A stretch of 64,000 bases of DNA from Tupaia tana (lineage: Eukaryota > Chordata > Mammalia > Scandentia > Tupaiidae): NCBI GenBank assembly GCA_026018925.1, contig JAKSZU010000016.1, forward strand, positions 7,954,940-8,018,939, read 5' to 3'. A model generated the notes under the pieces. That model had not been told where the DNA came from. It worked only from the letters and a program-made list of their open reading frames with translations, and ran no database searches. This document shows positions 21,591 through 31,955 of the stretch, in pieces; the stretch's first letter is position 1, and each line of letters starts with the position of its first letter. Both the position numbers and the translations under genes were made by a program.

Positions 21591-21810
21591 AAGTATGTGC
21601 TTTCTCTGTTCCACTGCCTGGACAGTGACGGTGTCCCTGTCTTCCTTCTGTGTTCTTTCTCCTCCCTGTGAAGACAATTCACTCATCTTTCTAAAGATCA
21701 GTGGTGTGCACTGTCAGTGTCAGGTCACCAAGTGTTAAAGATGGCGGACTGCCTTGAAGACACTTAGGAAACACATAGAAAATACCCTGCCCTGTGCATA
21801 TTCACTGTAT

Positions 21811-22062
21811 AGGGCTAGCAAGTGGCTTGATGGTTAAGGCACTGGACTCGTGCACGGCTGACCGCAGACCCAGTAGTTTAAAAATCACCCTGGGTGTGTA
21901 TGTATGCATGCACGCCCAGAATCCCAGGAGAACAGAGAAGGGATTGTGGCGTGGTTATCTCCCCTTGGGGGGGGGGGGGGAGGAGGTGATTTCTCATTTT
22001 CCCTCGTCTTTCTGCTGAGCACACGTACCCTGTGGTAAAAATGTAAAAAAAAAAAAAAAAAA
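21811..22062 (+). mobile_element. tRNA-derived SINE with long G run
   Basis: Forward copy: 'gggctagcaagtggcttgatggttaaggcactggactc' head (strongly tRNA-Ser/Leu-like), body and A tail of about 18 bases. The palindrome region has become CCCCTT plus about 14 Gs (21965-21980). The B box is decayed and shortened. Confidence 0.85.
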
Positions 22063-22261
22063 TACTCTCTGTGTGGAGGCAGGGACAGGGACACGCCCTG
22101 ACCGCATATGCTAATCCACGACATCTCGGAATGACAGGTTTGTTTGAAGACAGGCTGCCATGGTCTTTAGCTGGTGGTATGTTAGGAGTACTGCTCACCA
22201 ATACCTGTGGCAGGACAAGTTACCCTCTGCAGAAGAGTGAACAGACAGCCTATCCATGTTC

Positions 22262-22525
22262 TTCTTTTTTTTTTCCCCAGAGGTTTTTGCCTTAGCGTGT
22301 GTGCTCACTGGAGAGAGACAAAGAGAAACAGAGACAGTGACAGGCAAAGTGAGAAATCACCCCCCAGAGGGATGGTCACGCTGCAATCCCTTCTCCTCCC
22401 GGGGATCTTGGGCACACACGCACACGCACCCAGCGTGAATTTCAAGCCACTGGGTCTGGGACTCAAACCATAGTCGGTGATGTGGGAGTCCAGCGATGTA
22501 ACCACTATGCCATCTGCTGGCCCCT
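22262..22525 (-). mobile_element. tRNA-derived SINE, long form
   Basis: Reverse copy with T tail, 'gccttagcgtgtgtgctcactgg', body, and a head ending 'tatgccatctgctggcccc'. The 16-bp target-site duplication GCCTATCCATGYTCTT lies at about 22248-22263 and 22526-22541, with one difference. Confidence 0.9.
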
Positions 22526-22541
22526 GCCTATCCATGCTCTT

Positions 22542-23360
22542 TATGAGTCTTTCCCCAAAGGAAAGTTTTCACTAGTGGCTGGATGGGCAGGAAACATTCC
22601 CAGTCAGTCGCAGAGTCCAGTCCGGCGCAGACCTGAACTGTGGCCAAGAGCTGAGGGCTGCACACCCAGGTCCGCAGGCCGTGCCTGGCAGGGCCGGCTC
22701 CTCTGCCCAGGAAAGTGCGATGCTCGGCAGAGTGGGGACGATGGCTTTCATCTCAACGTTGGACATGGAAGGTGTTCTTTTTCATTTTTATTAACTCGGG
22801 CACATGTTGGACTAGTCCATTGCACTAGATCAACTTTAAACTGGAAATAATAGCCTAAATTAGCTGATGTAGAAAAGGATCATTGCTTTTCTCACTATTT
22901 AAAATCTCAACTTCTCCAGTGGATGAAAGATCAGACACTGAAGGAAACTGCGTCATTCTGGTGGCCTTGAGCATACATCCTAGAAAGGAAATCACCCGGG
23001 ATAAACACGCGAAGATATTGAGCTGATGGAGATATAAGACACAACATTTTAAATGCTGGTCAACCTTTTCCTGGTTGTACATCACCCTTTCTCATTGCAA
23101 AGCCAATCCAGTCCTTCGGGACTGCCTCAGTCTTTTTGATACTCTTACTGTGAAACAGTTAAGAGTTGGGAAGCCAAAGAAGCAGACTGACGGGAAGTAT
23201 GTCATTTCCACGGTGCATTCTAACTTGTCTTGTCTTTCATTGTTGACATTCATGAAATGGACTGACCCGAAAAGCCAGGTTACGGAATTAGATCAAAACA
23301 GAGGGAAGAGAAGGCGCTAACTCCCACAGGGCATGCGAGTCAGACACGCCTAGACTCTGT
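22542..23360. other. Gene-free, partly GC-rich unique DNA
   Basis: 22590-22745 is GC-rich with several CpGs and open on both strands (64-122 codons). Frame overlap on both strands argues against coding. No domain, splice or promoter signal recognised. Confidence 0.4.
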
Positions 23361-23367
23361 GCATGCA

Positions 23368-23510
23368 TTTGTTGTTTAATTCCTCCAACTTAATGAGATA
23401 CTTTTTTCTGTTCTTGTTTTATTGGTGAGGAAAGCGAGTCATTTAGAACTTGCCCAAGGCTACATGGCATGTGGAGGAGGAGCTCAAGTTAAACCAAGTC
23501 TGGTGATGAC
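23368..23510 (-). mobile_element. MIR, antisense
   Basis: 'tgttttattggtgaggaaagcgagtcatttagaacttgcccaaggctacatggcatgtggaggaggagctcaagtt' follows the complement of MIR ('aggaaactgag...cttgcccaaggtcac'). Confidence 0.65.
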
Positions 23511-23554
23511 CTTAACACTGCCTCCTCAGCTACTCCATGTTACACACAGACACA

Positions 23555-23592
23555 CATGTGCACACACAAACACACACACATACACACACGTA
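23555..23592. repeat. (CA)n microsatellite
   Basis: Imperfect ACACAC run with interruptions, directly seen. Confidence 0.85.
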
Positions 23593-23624
23593 TTGCAGAT
23601 GAACTGACCTTTAGAGCATAGTAC

Positions 23625-23840
23625 AACACGATTCAGATCCTGGCTCTGTTAAGTACTAGGGGTGTGGCAGTGGACAAGTAATTGTCCTTAATTTTTGTGA
23701 CTTGTTTCCTCCACTGTAAAATAGGGTAATACCAGAAGCTACCCCATGAAGTTATTGCTAGATACAAAAGAGATTTATATTAAAAATACTTTAAATAACA
23801 GCTGCACAGTAAAGTGTTCAATGAACAAAAATCGTTTCTT
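23625..23840 (+). mobile_element. MIR, sense
   Basis: 'gatcctggctctgttaagtactaggggtgtggcagtggacaagtaattg', 'cctccactgtaaaatagggtaatacc' and 'gttcaatgaac' track the MIR consensus from the tRNA-side core to the 3' end. Confidence 0.75.
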
Positions 23841-26029
23841 AAAAATCCCTATGAGGAAGGGAACTATAGATGACTCAGGAGTGTGGTCACTGGAAAGTTA
23901 ATATTAGACGATTTCATTGTTATTATGACTGGCTACCATGTATGTTTGTTAATAAGAGAAGAAATACATTTCAGATACTTTGCAGACTGGTAAATGCCAG
24001 CAGGCCTGTTGGCAGGAAGCCCCAGGCAGGTCTCAACATGACAGCACCACTGTGGTGGGAGTTGGGAAGAAAAGGAAAGGCCTCCCAAGGTGCCATACTG
24101 GGAAGGACCTGTGGTAGTCATGCTGTGAGGACTTCCCTTCTAACTGGAGAAGGTTTTGAATGACAGGCCCAGGAATGGATTGATCGATTTTATTATAAGA
24201 TTGATTATAACATGCCTAGGTGAATAATTGTGAAGCCATCTAGTGTCTGTAATCTCTACACATCATTTTATCGTGAACTAGAAGGTTTCTCTGCCCCATC
24301 CCCTTACTTGCCTAAGTGAGGGACCATAGGAAGATTTGAGGAAGAAGAGGTAAGTGCTTTTAAGTCCAGAAGACCTTTTCTTAGGAGGCCTGAGCCAAGG
24401 TCCAAAGAATGCAGCAGTTACGTTGCATTCTCACCCACCCGCTGGCACCACAGCTCTCGGCATGAGGTCATAAGTAAGGCTGGACCGAAGGACGTGATGA
24501 ATGCTGTGTGACACGCATGGATGTGGGCCGGGTGTCCTGAGACATGGATCCCCAGCTCAGCTCTCTGTGAGCTCCAGGTGAGTCATGTGAAATATCTGGG
24601 CTTCAAATATCAGGGCAGTAATATCCACAACTCCTTTCACTTCTCACATCCTATGACTCTGTTCTATAATCCTTTTACTCCTTGGGCCTGGAATTAATCT
24701 GGTCCATCCAAGAAAACATCTGGTTCCACAGAGATATACAGACAACATTCTGAGAGCCAATATCCACCCGTCATGGCTCGTAATCCCTGCTGTCAGTTCC
24801 AGGTGGTGTGTGCTCACCCGTACGACCTGTCCCCGTTAGCCAGCTCAAGAGCAGCCCTGCCCTAGGAGATGACAAAGACGGATGTGTCCACCTTGACCTT
24901 GAGCTTCCTATCCGGCGTATCCTCATTATTCTCATCCCTTCCAGCCGTTACTCCTTGTCCTCTTCCCATGGAAGGGGCAGGTAGAATCAAAGGCAAATAG
25001 AGGAAGATCCTCAGACGAGTTCTTCTCACTGTGATTTATTACACTGCACACTAGTTTTCCAAGTCCCTGTGACCCAAAGTCAGGAAAATTGGCTGAGTCC
25101 TTCACAGGAAAATACTAAGAAAAATGCAGTCCCAGAGGTAGGTGGGAGGATAAAAAGAACTTTCCATTTTCAATTCTAAATGTCAAACAGCCATTCTAGT
25201 TTTTATTGTAGGGCAAATAAGTATTATTTGCTGAAACTCTTCTACATGTAACAATATGTTCAGGCTTTCTTGGGAGAAATTATTTGGGAAAATGTATTTA
25301 ATTCAGTCTACTTAAAATTCACACTAGAACAACTATTTTAACTACAATGAAATGCCATTTTAATAATTTCATGTAATATTTTAGTGATGGATAGCTACTT
25401 TAAATTTACATGCCAGCTACGTAAATGGCCATAAGTGATTTTTCATTATCCTAAATGGTTAAGTAGCCTAGGATGTCAATGTAAGTGCAATACAGCCATA
25501 CTATTTATAGTTTATTAAACTAAAAGGATGCTAATCAATCTTTATATTTAAAACAACACACCTTGGGAAAATAAATTGATTTACTTAGATTGCAACAAGT
25601 TTTTAGAGTTAGAAAATGAGTAAATTAATGCTGAGAGTACACAATTATAGTTGCTAACAGTTTGTGTGACCTCAAAAAAGTGACTGTTTCCTTGTTGCTA
25701 AGTAAAGTGGGTCCTGATGGGAACTCTGTGTGGTGTTTCCAATAGACTGGCAATTGCTGAGCTTCTCTGGCATGAATAAGACGATGGTACTCTATCATGG
25801 CAGAAGTCCTTCAATTCCAACTTTATATATTAATGTCTAGACCCTCCATGTATTTTCCTGGCTCCCCCCCCCCAAAAAAAAAAAAAGATAAAGAAAAAAG
25901 TTTTTAATACTAGAGAAATGACAGCGAAGTAAAAGTAGTTGAACAGAGAACAGAAGCATGACTTTTTATTTTTTTAAAAAAAAAGGTTTTTGAAAAAGGG
26001 TGTGAAGAAGCACAACTTTTAAAATTTTT
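23841..26029. other. Long gene-free stretch, mostly unique
   Basis: No supported gene. A MIR-like remnant may lie at 24540-24650 ('ctccaggtgagtcatgtgaaatatctgggcttc...cagggcagtaatatcc'). A C/A run (25866-25887) and a short SINE-tail-like piece ('aggtttttgaaaaagggtgtg', about 25983) are present near the right end. Relative lack of young repeats makes this a reasonable place to look for conserved non-coding elements. Confidence 0.4.
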
Positions 26030-26030
26030 A

Positions 26031-26296
26031 GGGACCAGCAGTTAGCGTAATGGCTATGTCGCTGGACTCCCACGTAGTCGACCGCGGTTCGCGTCCCGGA
26101 CCCGGTGGCTTAAACTCACGCCGGGCACGTGTGCGTGCATGCCCAAGATCCCGAGAGGAGAATGGAGGAGAAGGGATTGCGGTGTGGCCATCCCCCCTGG
26201 GGGGTGATTTCTCGCTTTCTATCTCTCTGTCTCTCTCTGTCTGTCTGGCAGGTGCATGCGCCCTATAGCAAAAACCTCTCCAAAAAAAAAAATAAA
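26031..26296 (+). mobile_element. tRNA-derived SINE, young copy
   Basis: Complete CpG-rich forward copy: subgroup 1 head (GGGACC) and TTTAAACTC but subgroup 2 B box (ggttcgcgtcc), so the marks are mixed. Perfect CCCCCC/GGGGGG palindrome at about 26189-26202. A tail to 26296. Confidence 0.93.
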
Positions 26297-26302
26297 TTTA
26301 TT

Positions 26303-26378
26303 TGTAGAGTCAGCCAGTGGCTGGTGAAGGTGACTGGATTCCACATGGCCAACTAAGTGGTTCAAGTTCTGGACTCAG
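26303..26378 (+). mobile_element. SINE head fragment fused to L1
   Basis: 'cagccagtggctggtgaaggtgactggattccacatggccaactaagtggttcaagttctggactc' is a decayed SINE head lacking its body, joined directly to L1 'agataatacca'. It is a second example of a head-only remnant at an L1 border. Confidence 0.6.
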
Positions 26379-26740
26379 ATAATACCACATGTATTTGTCT
26401 CATTAATGCTTTGCCTCCCTATTTTTCTTCTAAATGTCCTTCCTCAGACCCTCCTCTTTCACACACACTATATCTGATATTTACATCTATATACTGTGTT
26501 TCTATATCCTTTAGTCAATCAATTTCAGTCACAGAGTGCAGACACTTGGTATATATTAAGTGGGGACATACAATGCCTCTCCTTCATAGCCTGGCTTGCT
26601 TCACTCAGCAGTAAATCTTCCATATTCATTCACTTCCTGTCAAAAGCCAGAGTTTTGTTGTTTTTTTTTTTTTTATGGCTGAATAGTATTCCATAGAGTA
26701 TATGTGCCACAGTTTTTCTATCCATTCATCTGTTCGTGGG
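26379..26740 (-). mobile_element. L1 3' end, antisense
   Basis: 'cattaatgctttgcctccct', 'ggtatatattaagtggggacatacaatgcctctcc', 'cactcagcagtaaatcttccatattc', 'gaatagtattccatagagtatatgtgcc'. Same family as the fragments at 8801-9164 and 11426-12796. An A/T run interrupts it at about 26660. Confidence 0.8.
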
Positions 26741-26769
26741 ACCCATTGGCTTAAAAAACATTTCACGTT

Positions 26770-27015
26770 CTAAGACCAGCAGATGATATAGTCATTGTCG
26801 CTGGACTCCTACGTAGTCAACCACGGTTCAAGTCCCAGACCAGGCAGCTTAAAACTCAGGCCAGGTGCATGTGTGTGCTTGCCCAAGATCCTGAGAGGAA
26901 AATGGAGAAGGAAATGTGGTGTAGTCATCCCCCCTGGGGGACGATTTCTCACTTTCTGTCTCTCTCTCTCCGGTGAGCACCCACACCCTATAGCAAAAAT
27001 CTCTATATAAAAAAG
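26770..27015 (+). mobile_element. tRNA-derived SINE, long form
   Basis: Forward copy: 'taagaccagcagatgatatagtcattgtcgctggactcc', B box 'ggttcaagtccc', palindrome region 'catcccccctgggggacg', 'caccctatagcaaaaatctctatataaaaa'. Confidence 0.88.
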
Positions 27016-27019
27016 ATCC

Positions 27020-27184
27020 AGGCTTGTGTGTGTACATGCTCAATCTTTAAAAGAGAATGGAGGAGAAGAGATTGTGGCATGGCCATTGTCCTTGGGGGGG
27101 ATGCTTTCTCATTTTCCTTCTCTCTTTTCCCCTCCTTCTAGCAAGCACACATGCCTGATAACAAAACAAAAATAAAAAAAAAAT

Positions 27185-27215
<31 letters not shown>
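27020..27215 (+). mobile_element. SINE, 5'-truncated, with (CA)n tail
   Basis: Starts within the body ('gtgtgtgtacatgctcaatctttaaaagagaatggaggagaag') and continues to 'gcaagcacacatgcctgataacaaaac', then an A-rich tail turning into (CA)n/(TA)n at 27183-27219. The tRNA head is missing. Such tails commonly seed microsatellites. Confidence 0.8.
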
Positions 27216-27219
<4 letters not shown>

Positions 27220-27283
27220 CTTTAAAGAAAAAAAAAAGACAGGAAATTCTGTTAATTTTTCTGTCATATAAAATTGGACCTGG

Positions 27284-27383
27284 GAGGCTGGCAGGTGGCA
27301 TGGTGGTTAAGGGCACTGGGCTCCCACATGGTCAACTGTGGTTTGAGTCCCAGACCTGGCAGCTTACTCTTTCACTTTTTCTC

Positions 27384-27415
<32 letters not shown>

Positions 27416-27512
27416 TTCTCTCTCTCACTGTGTCCCCCTCAGGTAAAGATTAAACAAAGTAAATAAATAAATAAGGTTAAATAAAATAATTCCTTAAAAA
27501 ATAAAAAAAAAG
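27284..27512 (+). mobile_element. tRNA-derived SINE, short form
   Basis: 'ggctggcaggtggcatggtggttaagggcactgggctcccacatggtcaac' head resembles tRNA-Ser/Leu. It then passes directly to a CT tract and an AATAAATAA-type tail. Target-site duplication 'aaaattggacctgg' at about 27270-27283 and 27513-27526. Confidence 0.88.
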
Positions 27513-27527
27513 AAAATTGGACCTGGA

Positions 27528-28215
27528 TCTTAAGTTTACTTGCAGGGGCTAAATGATAAGTTAAATAACATTTTTAAGTAATTTTATTTTTTTCATGCAG
27601 CTAATTTTTCCAAGGAATGCAGGGTAGATTTGTTTTGGCCAGATTTTGTCAGCAAGGAATTGGGTTTAAGTGGGGAATCACGCTGTACTCTTTAATTTGC
27701 TTCCATTGATTACCTTTCATGAAACATATTTCCAGTTACTTGTTCCAACTCTGCTTTAGCTGATTTGAACGTTGATAACTTTCCTTGGAAAGAAGAAAGT
27801 ATGAATTTGGATGATGAATAGTTACTCCATAATTCAGCCTTGTTTGCATTGTTTTATAATTTTATAACATTTTAGAAAATTTTTTAAACTATCATTATGT
27901 AGATACCATCTTTATGAGTCATTCCATATTCTACACGTTTTTTACATTACCAACTTTAATTTCAGGCATATTATGTTACGTCAATATCAAACCTGGTAGA
28001 AAATATTATTTTGATGCCAATTTTTTAAAAAAGTTATGTAGAATTTTAAGTTTTAAAATGTTCCTCTCGGGTCTAACATTACACATATATGGAATTCATT
28101 TGTTGTTTTATTCAATATTTATCTCAAAAAACAGCCACTGGAAGCTTTTTCACTATGAACCACTGAGCTAAGTTGTGGTAGGTTATAAAGATGAATAAAA
28201 TACAGCTCCTGCACC
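27528..28215. other. Gene-free, AT-rich unique DNA
   Basis: No recognised repeat. An 85-codon frame (27914-28171) is compositionally unremarkable. Confidence 0.4.
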
Positions 28216-28475
28216 ATAGGGAGTCCACTTGTTACGTTAATCACTTTGCTGCTGTAACAGAGATCCAAAATACAGTGGCTCATATAAGAGAGGCGTCTAT
28301 TTCCCCAAACCAGTGCCTAGGTGAGGGTGTCCAAGGCAGTGGGGTGTTCTGCCACCCTGAATGTGTACCTTCCAAGATTGTCCCAGTCATTTCATTTCCC
28401 AGCCAGCAGGAAGATGTTGAGGACAAGGAACTTGCCATGAAATCTTATATATCATTTCTGCCTTCACCTCATTAG
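28216..28475. mobile_element. Ancient repeat, family uncertain
   Basis: 'aatcactttgctgctgtaacagagatccaaaatacagtggctcatataagagag' and 'cattccc/agccagcaggaagatg'-type words belong to a common old mammalian repeat, probably LTR-like. A related piece ('gaagcttagtcgcttaac...aagatttatttctcattcatgtcatag') lies at 29055-29130. Confidence 0.45.
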
Positions 28476-28479
28476 CATG

Positions 28480-29825
28480 AACTGAGTCTCATCGGGGAAT
28501 GCAGTCTCTAAGTGGACAGTCAGGTACTCAGCTAGGAGTCAGGGGGTTCCATCACTGAAAAGAAGTCAGAAATTAAGGGGATTGAAATAGTAACAAGTGT
28601 AACAACATGGAGGAATCTCAAAAGCCTTATGCTGAAGCAAAAGAAGTGATTGTGAAAGATGATGTTCTGTGTGGCTCCCTGTTTATCAAACTCTGGGGCA
28701 GGCCTGATTGCCTGAGTGTAAGGTTCTAGGGAGGTGACCGACCACAGAGGGGCCCAGGAAACTTTTCCAGGCTGTTGGAACTGTTCTAGATCTCTCTTGT
28801 GGTTACGTAACAGTACACAAGTACCAAAACTCATCCAGCTCCACTGCTGCAGTGCTGTGATGGTGGTTGCTGCTGCAGTTGTATTACAGCCTGGGGTGGG
28901 GCTCATAGAATCCCGAAGGGGCTAAAAATATCACTGGTTAATGTTGGAATTCTTGAGCCCGAAACTAACCGTGCTTTACTTTTATTTAGATTACTTTTTA
29001 TGAAAAAGAATTGGCAAGTACATGTATTAAGATAATTTACAATGACTGTTACACAAATAGCCCTGAAGCTTAGTCGCTTAACTGAGAAGTAAACACATAA
29101 AAGATTTATTTCTCATTCATGTCATAGTGCTTCCGAGTGTTGGGTTGGGTTGCTCTACTTCAGCAGCCGCTAGAAATCTAGCTCCTTTCATCTAGTAGCT
29201 CGACTGGCCTCTGGGGCCATGGTGTCCTTAGGGATCTTGGGATCATGTGCTGGATCTTCTGTGGCCAGCCAGCCAACGAGAGGGGCACAGAGAGCAGATG
29301 GTCTCTCCTGAGATTTTAAGATTAAACGTGGAGCCCACACTACTGCATATTCCAATGGCCAGAATGGGTTCCCCAGCCACACCTGAAGGGATGCCCGGAA
29401 ATGTGATCTTCTGTGTGTCCTGAGGGAGAGAAATGGTTAGTGAATAGCTAGCTTCCTGCCTGCCTTAGCACAGATAGTGGCAAAGAAACAGAAAAGTTGT
29501 TTCCATCCCAGTACGGAAACAACTGATAGTCTGATTGAGGTCCAGCCACCATGGCAGGGTGGTGGGGTGCCGCTGTGTGATCCTGGAAGCCAGGTGAGAG
29601 GGCTCCAGGTTCTTGTCCTGGGTCTATGTGAACATGCCAGATGCGCCATGACCCTGGGTGGCTGAAGGGCTGGGGGAAGTGTGCAGTGTAGACACACTAT
29701 CAAGGGTACTTATCTCTCTAAATAAGTAAGTAAAGTTGGACTCATTTTCTTTTTATCTCTTCATGAGTTTTGACATTTTATCAGATATGGATTGTATAAA
29801 TAATTCCATGAACTTATTTTTTACT

Positions 29826-29827
<2 letters not shown>
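28480..29827. other. Gene-free, mostly unique
   Basis: Several frames of 60-124 codons on both strands (e.g. 28532-28906 minus) with no domain and no conserved context. No promoter or RNA gene recognised. Part of 29055-29170 is repeat-like. Confidence 0.4.
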
Positions 29828-29876
<49 letters not shown>

Positions 29877-29955
29877 ATATATATATATATATATATTTCT
29901 TTTCTATATCCCTAGGGCATCTGTGAGTGCACATGCCCTAGGGCAATATAAAAGA
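29828..29955 (+). mobile_element. SINE 3' remnant with (CT)n and (TA)n
   Basis: A (TC)n run (29829-29872) and a (TA)n run lead to 'ctgtgagtgcacatgccctagggcaatataaaa', the distal SINE motif and tail in forward orientation. Head and body are missing. The pyrimidine tract appears greatly expanded. Confidence 0.65.
29910..29943. repeat. Perfect 11-bp inverted repeat
   Basis: CCCTAGGGCAT (29910-29920) and ATGCCCTAGGG (29933-29943) are exact reverse complements around a 12-base spacer. Flanking (TC)n/(TA)n on the left and (TA)n/(GA)n on the right extend the symmetry. Confidence 0.95.
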
Positions 29956-29984
29956 TTTTATATATATATATATCATTATCTATA

Positions 29985-30061
<77 letters not shown>
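29956..30061. repeat. (TA)n-(GT)n-(TA)n-(GA)n microsatellite
   Basis: Compound dinucleotide tract seen directly: TA at 29958-29972, GT at 29985-29999, TA at 30000-30031, GA at 30032-30061. Confidence 0.95.
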
Positions 30062-30065
<4 letters not shown>

Positions 30066-30159
30066 CACTCCCTATTGAGGAGTCATGCTGCAATCCTTTT
30101 TCATCCATGTCATCAGGAATGAAGGGAACACACACAAACACCTAGATTTTTTGTGTGTG

Positions 30160-30190
<31 letters not shown>

Positions 30191-30512
30191 AGGTTTTGGC
30201 TAATAGTGTGCATGTGCTTGACAGAGAAAGACAGAGAGAAAGTGAGAAATCACACCCCAGGGAGGACGGCCACTCTGCAGTCCCTTATTTATTCTCATCT
30301 CAAGATTTTGGGCGCACATGCACCGGGGTGATGTTCAAGCCACTTGGCCCAGGACTCAAACTGCAGTCAGCATCTAGGAGTCCAGCACCTCAACCACCAC
30401 ACCATCTGCTGGCCCCTAATGTAGGGTGTTTTGCAGGCCACTGGAGGCAGGATTGGAACTGTGGTCAACCATGTGGATCTGTTTTCTTGTGCATAGTCCT
30501 TAACTGTTGGCA
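30062..30512 (-). mobile_element. Old SINE split by younger SINE
   Basis: The left piece 30062-30147 (body: 'tcatgctgcaatcctttttcatccatg') and right piece 30417-30512 (head: 'caggccactggaggcaggattggaactgtggtcaaccatgtgg') together fit one old reverse copy interrupted by the SINE at 30150-30416. The (GA)n at 30032-30061 is its purine tract. Confidence 0.6.
30150..30416 (-). mobile_element. tRNA-derived SINE, nested
   Basis: Reverse copy with (GTTTT)n tail, 'ggctaatagtgtgcatgtgcttgac' and a head ending 'caccatctgctggcccc'. The head lacks part of the tRNA-like middle. Confidence 0.82.
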
Positions 30513-30558
30513 ACACAAGACCAGTCCTACCAGCTATTTTTCTGTTACTAAAAAGTTC

Positions 30559-30828
30559 GGGACCAGGAGTTAGCATAATGGCTATGTCACTGGACTCCCA
30601 TATAGTTGGCCACAGTTCAAGTCCCAGACCCGGTGACTTAAACTCATGCTGGGTGCATGTGCATGCATGCCCAAGATCCTGAGAGGAGAATGGAGGAGAA
30701 GGGATTGTGGCATGGCCATCTCCCCGGGGGGGGGGGGGGTGATTTCTCACTTTCTGTCTCTCTGTCTCTGCCTTTCTGGTGAGCGCATGCACCCTAAAGC
30801 AAAAACCTCTCAAAAAAAAAAAAAAAAA
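30559..30828 (+). mobile_element. tRNA-derived SINE with long G run
   Basis: Forward copy: 'gggaccaggagttagcataatggctatg', B box 'gttcaagtccc', and palindrome region expanded to CCCC plus 14 or more Gs at 30724-30739. A tail of 17. Flanks share 'aaagttc', a short target-site duplication. Confidence 0.9.
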
Positions 30829-30839
30829 GTAAAGTTCAA

Positions 30840-31045
30840 ATCCTATCTCTTTAACATACTGGTTGGGTGAATTTGGGAAAGTTTCTAGGCCTCAGGTTGG
30901 TTGGTTTGTTGGTTTGTTTCAATGTATAAGATGATGACATAAGTGATACCTACTAGACAGGGCTGTTAGGAGGATTCAATGAGGTACTCAGGTCGAGTGC
31001 CTAATATAGGGCCTGACAGGCGGTGGGCACAGTGAATTTTCTGCC
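30840..31045 (+). mobile_element. MIR, sense
   Basis: 'ttgggtgaatttgggaaagtttctaggcctcagg', 'acctactagacagggctgttaggaggattcaatgagg' and 'gcctaatatagggcctgacagg' follow the MIR consensus through its 3' end. A (TTGG/TTTG)n run interrupts the middle. Confidence 0.75.
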
Positions 31046-31347
31046 TATGTCTTGCATGAAGTGCATACCGATTTAATCACTGCATAGTTTATGTGTTTTA
31101 ATAATGTGATTGGCTAGTCCTTTATCCAGCTCCTTTTTATATGTTAATAGCCTTTATTGTTTAGATCAATAGAGTTCACAGACAAAGCAAGTGGTAGTAC
31201 AATTATTTCCCTCCTACCCTCTCACTCGCATGTTCATATCCTTCCCCGCTATCACTGTCCCACCCCGGAGAGCAGCATTTGTTACCACTGATGAGCCTAT
31301 AGTGCATTTTATCTAGCCTTCTTTTAATAAAAAGAGTTAAACACCAG

Positions 31348-31625
31348 GTTTTTTTTTTTTTTTTTTTTTTTTTGGAGAGATTTTCGCTATAGGGCGCGTG
31401 CGCTCGCCAGACAGACAGAGAGAGACATAGAGACAGAAAGCGAGAAATCACCCCCAGGGGGGATGGTAACGCTGCAATTCCTTCTCCTCCATTCTCCTCT
31501 CGGGATCTTGGGCACGCATGCACACGCACCCGGTGTGAGTTTTAAGGCACCGGGTCCGGGACACGAACCGTGGTTGACTACGTGGGAGTCCAACGACATA
31601 GCCATTACGCTAACTGCTGGTTCCC
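31348..31625 (-). mobile_element. tRNA-derived SINE, young subgroup 2
   Basis: CpG-rich reverse copy with a T tail of about 26 and subgroup 2 marks (GGTAACGC, TTTTAAGGC, gacacgaacc, ggttccc). Target-site duplication AACACCAG at 31340-31347 and 31626-31633. Confidence 0.93.
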
Positions 31626-31670
31626 AACACCAGTTTTGATAGTTTATTCATGCAGGTGTGCTATAGTGTA

Positions 31671-31942
31671 GGTTTTTTGTTTGTTTGTTTTTTTGGAGAG
31701 GTTTTTGCTATAGGGAGCATGCGCTCACCAGAAAGACAGAGACAGAAAGCGAGAAATGACCCCCTGGGGGGATGGCCACGCCACACCACACCACAATCCC
31801 TTCTCTTCCTTTCTCCTCTTGGGATCTTGGGTACACACACACATGCACCTGGTGTGAATTTAAGCCACCGAGTCTGAGACTCGAACCACCGTCAACTATA
31901 TGGGAGTCCGGTGACATAGCCATTACGCCAACTGCTGGTCCC
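31671..31942 (-). mobile_element. tRNA-derived SINE, subgroup 1
   Basis: Reverse copy with a (GTTT)n/T tail and a small 'cacaccacac' duplication in the body at about 31781-31795. B box keeps the A (gactcgaacc). Target-site duplication TATAGYGTAG on both flanks (about 31661-31670 and 31946-31955). Confidence 0.9.
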
Positions 31943-31955
31943 AATTATAGCGTAG

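Noticed and set aside
22572-22850. GC-rich segment as a possible CpG island with coding exon
   Set aside because: Too short, few CpGs, frames open on both strands, no domain or clear splice pair.
28532-28906. 124-codon minus-strand frame in unique DNA
   Set aside because: No recognisable domain, no splice or promoter context; length is within chance for the region.
29876-30031. TATA-box-like motifs
   Set aside because: They are (TA)n microsatellite; no initiator or gene follows.
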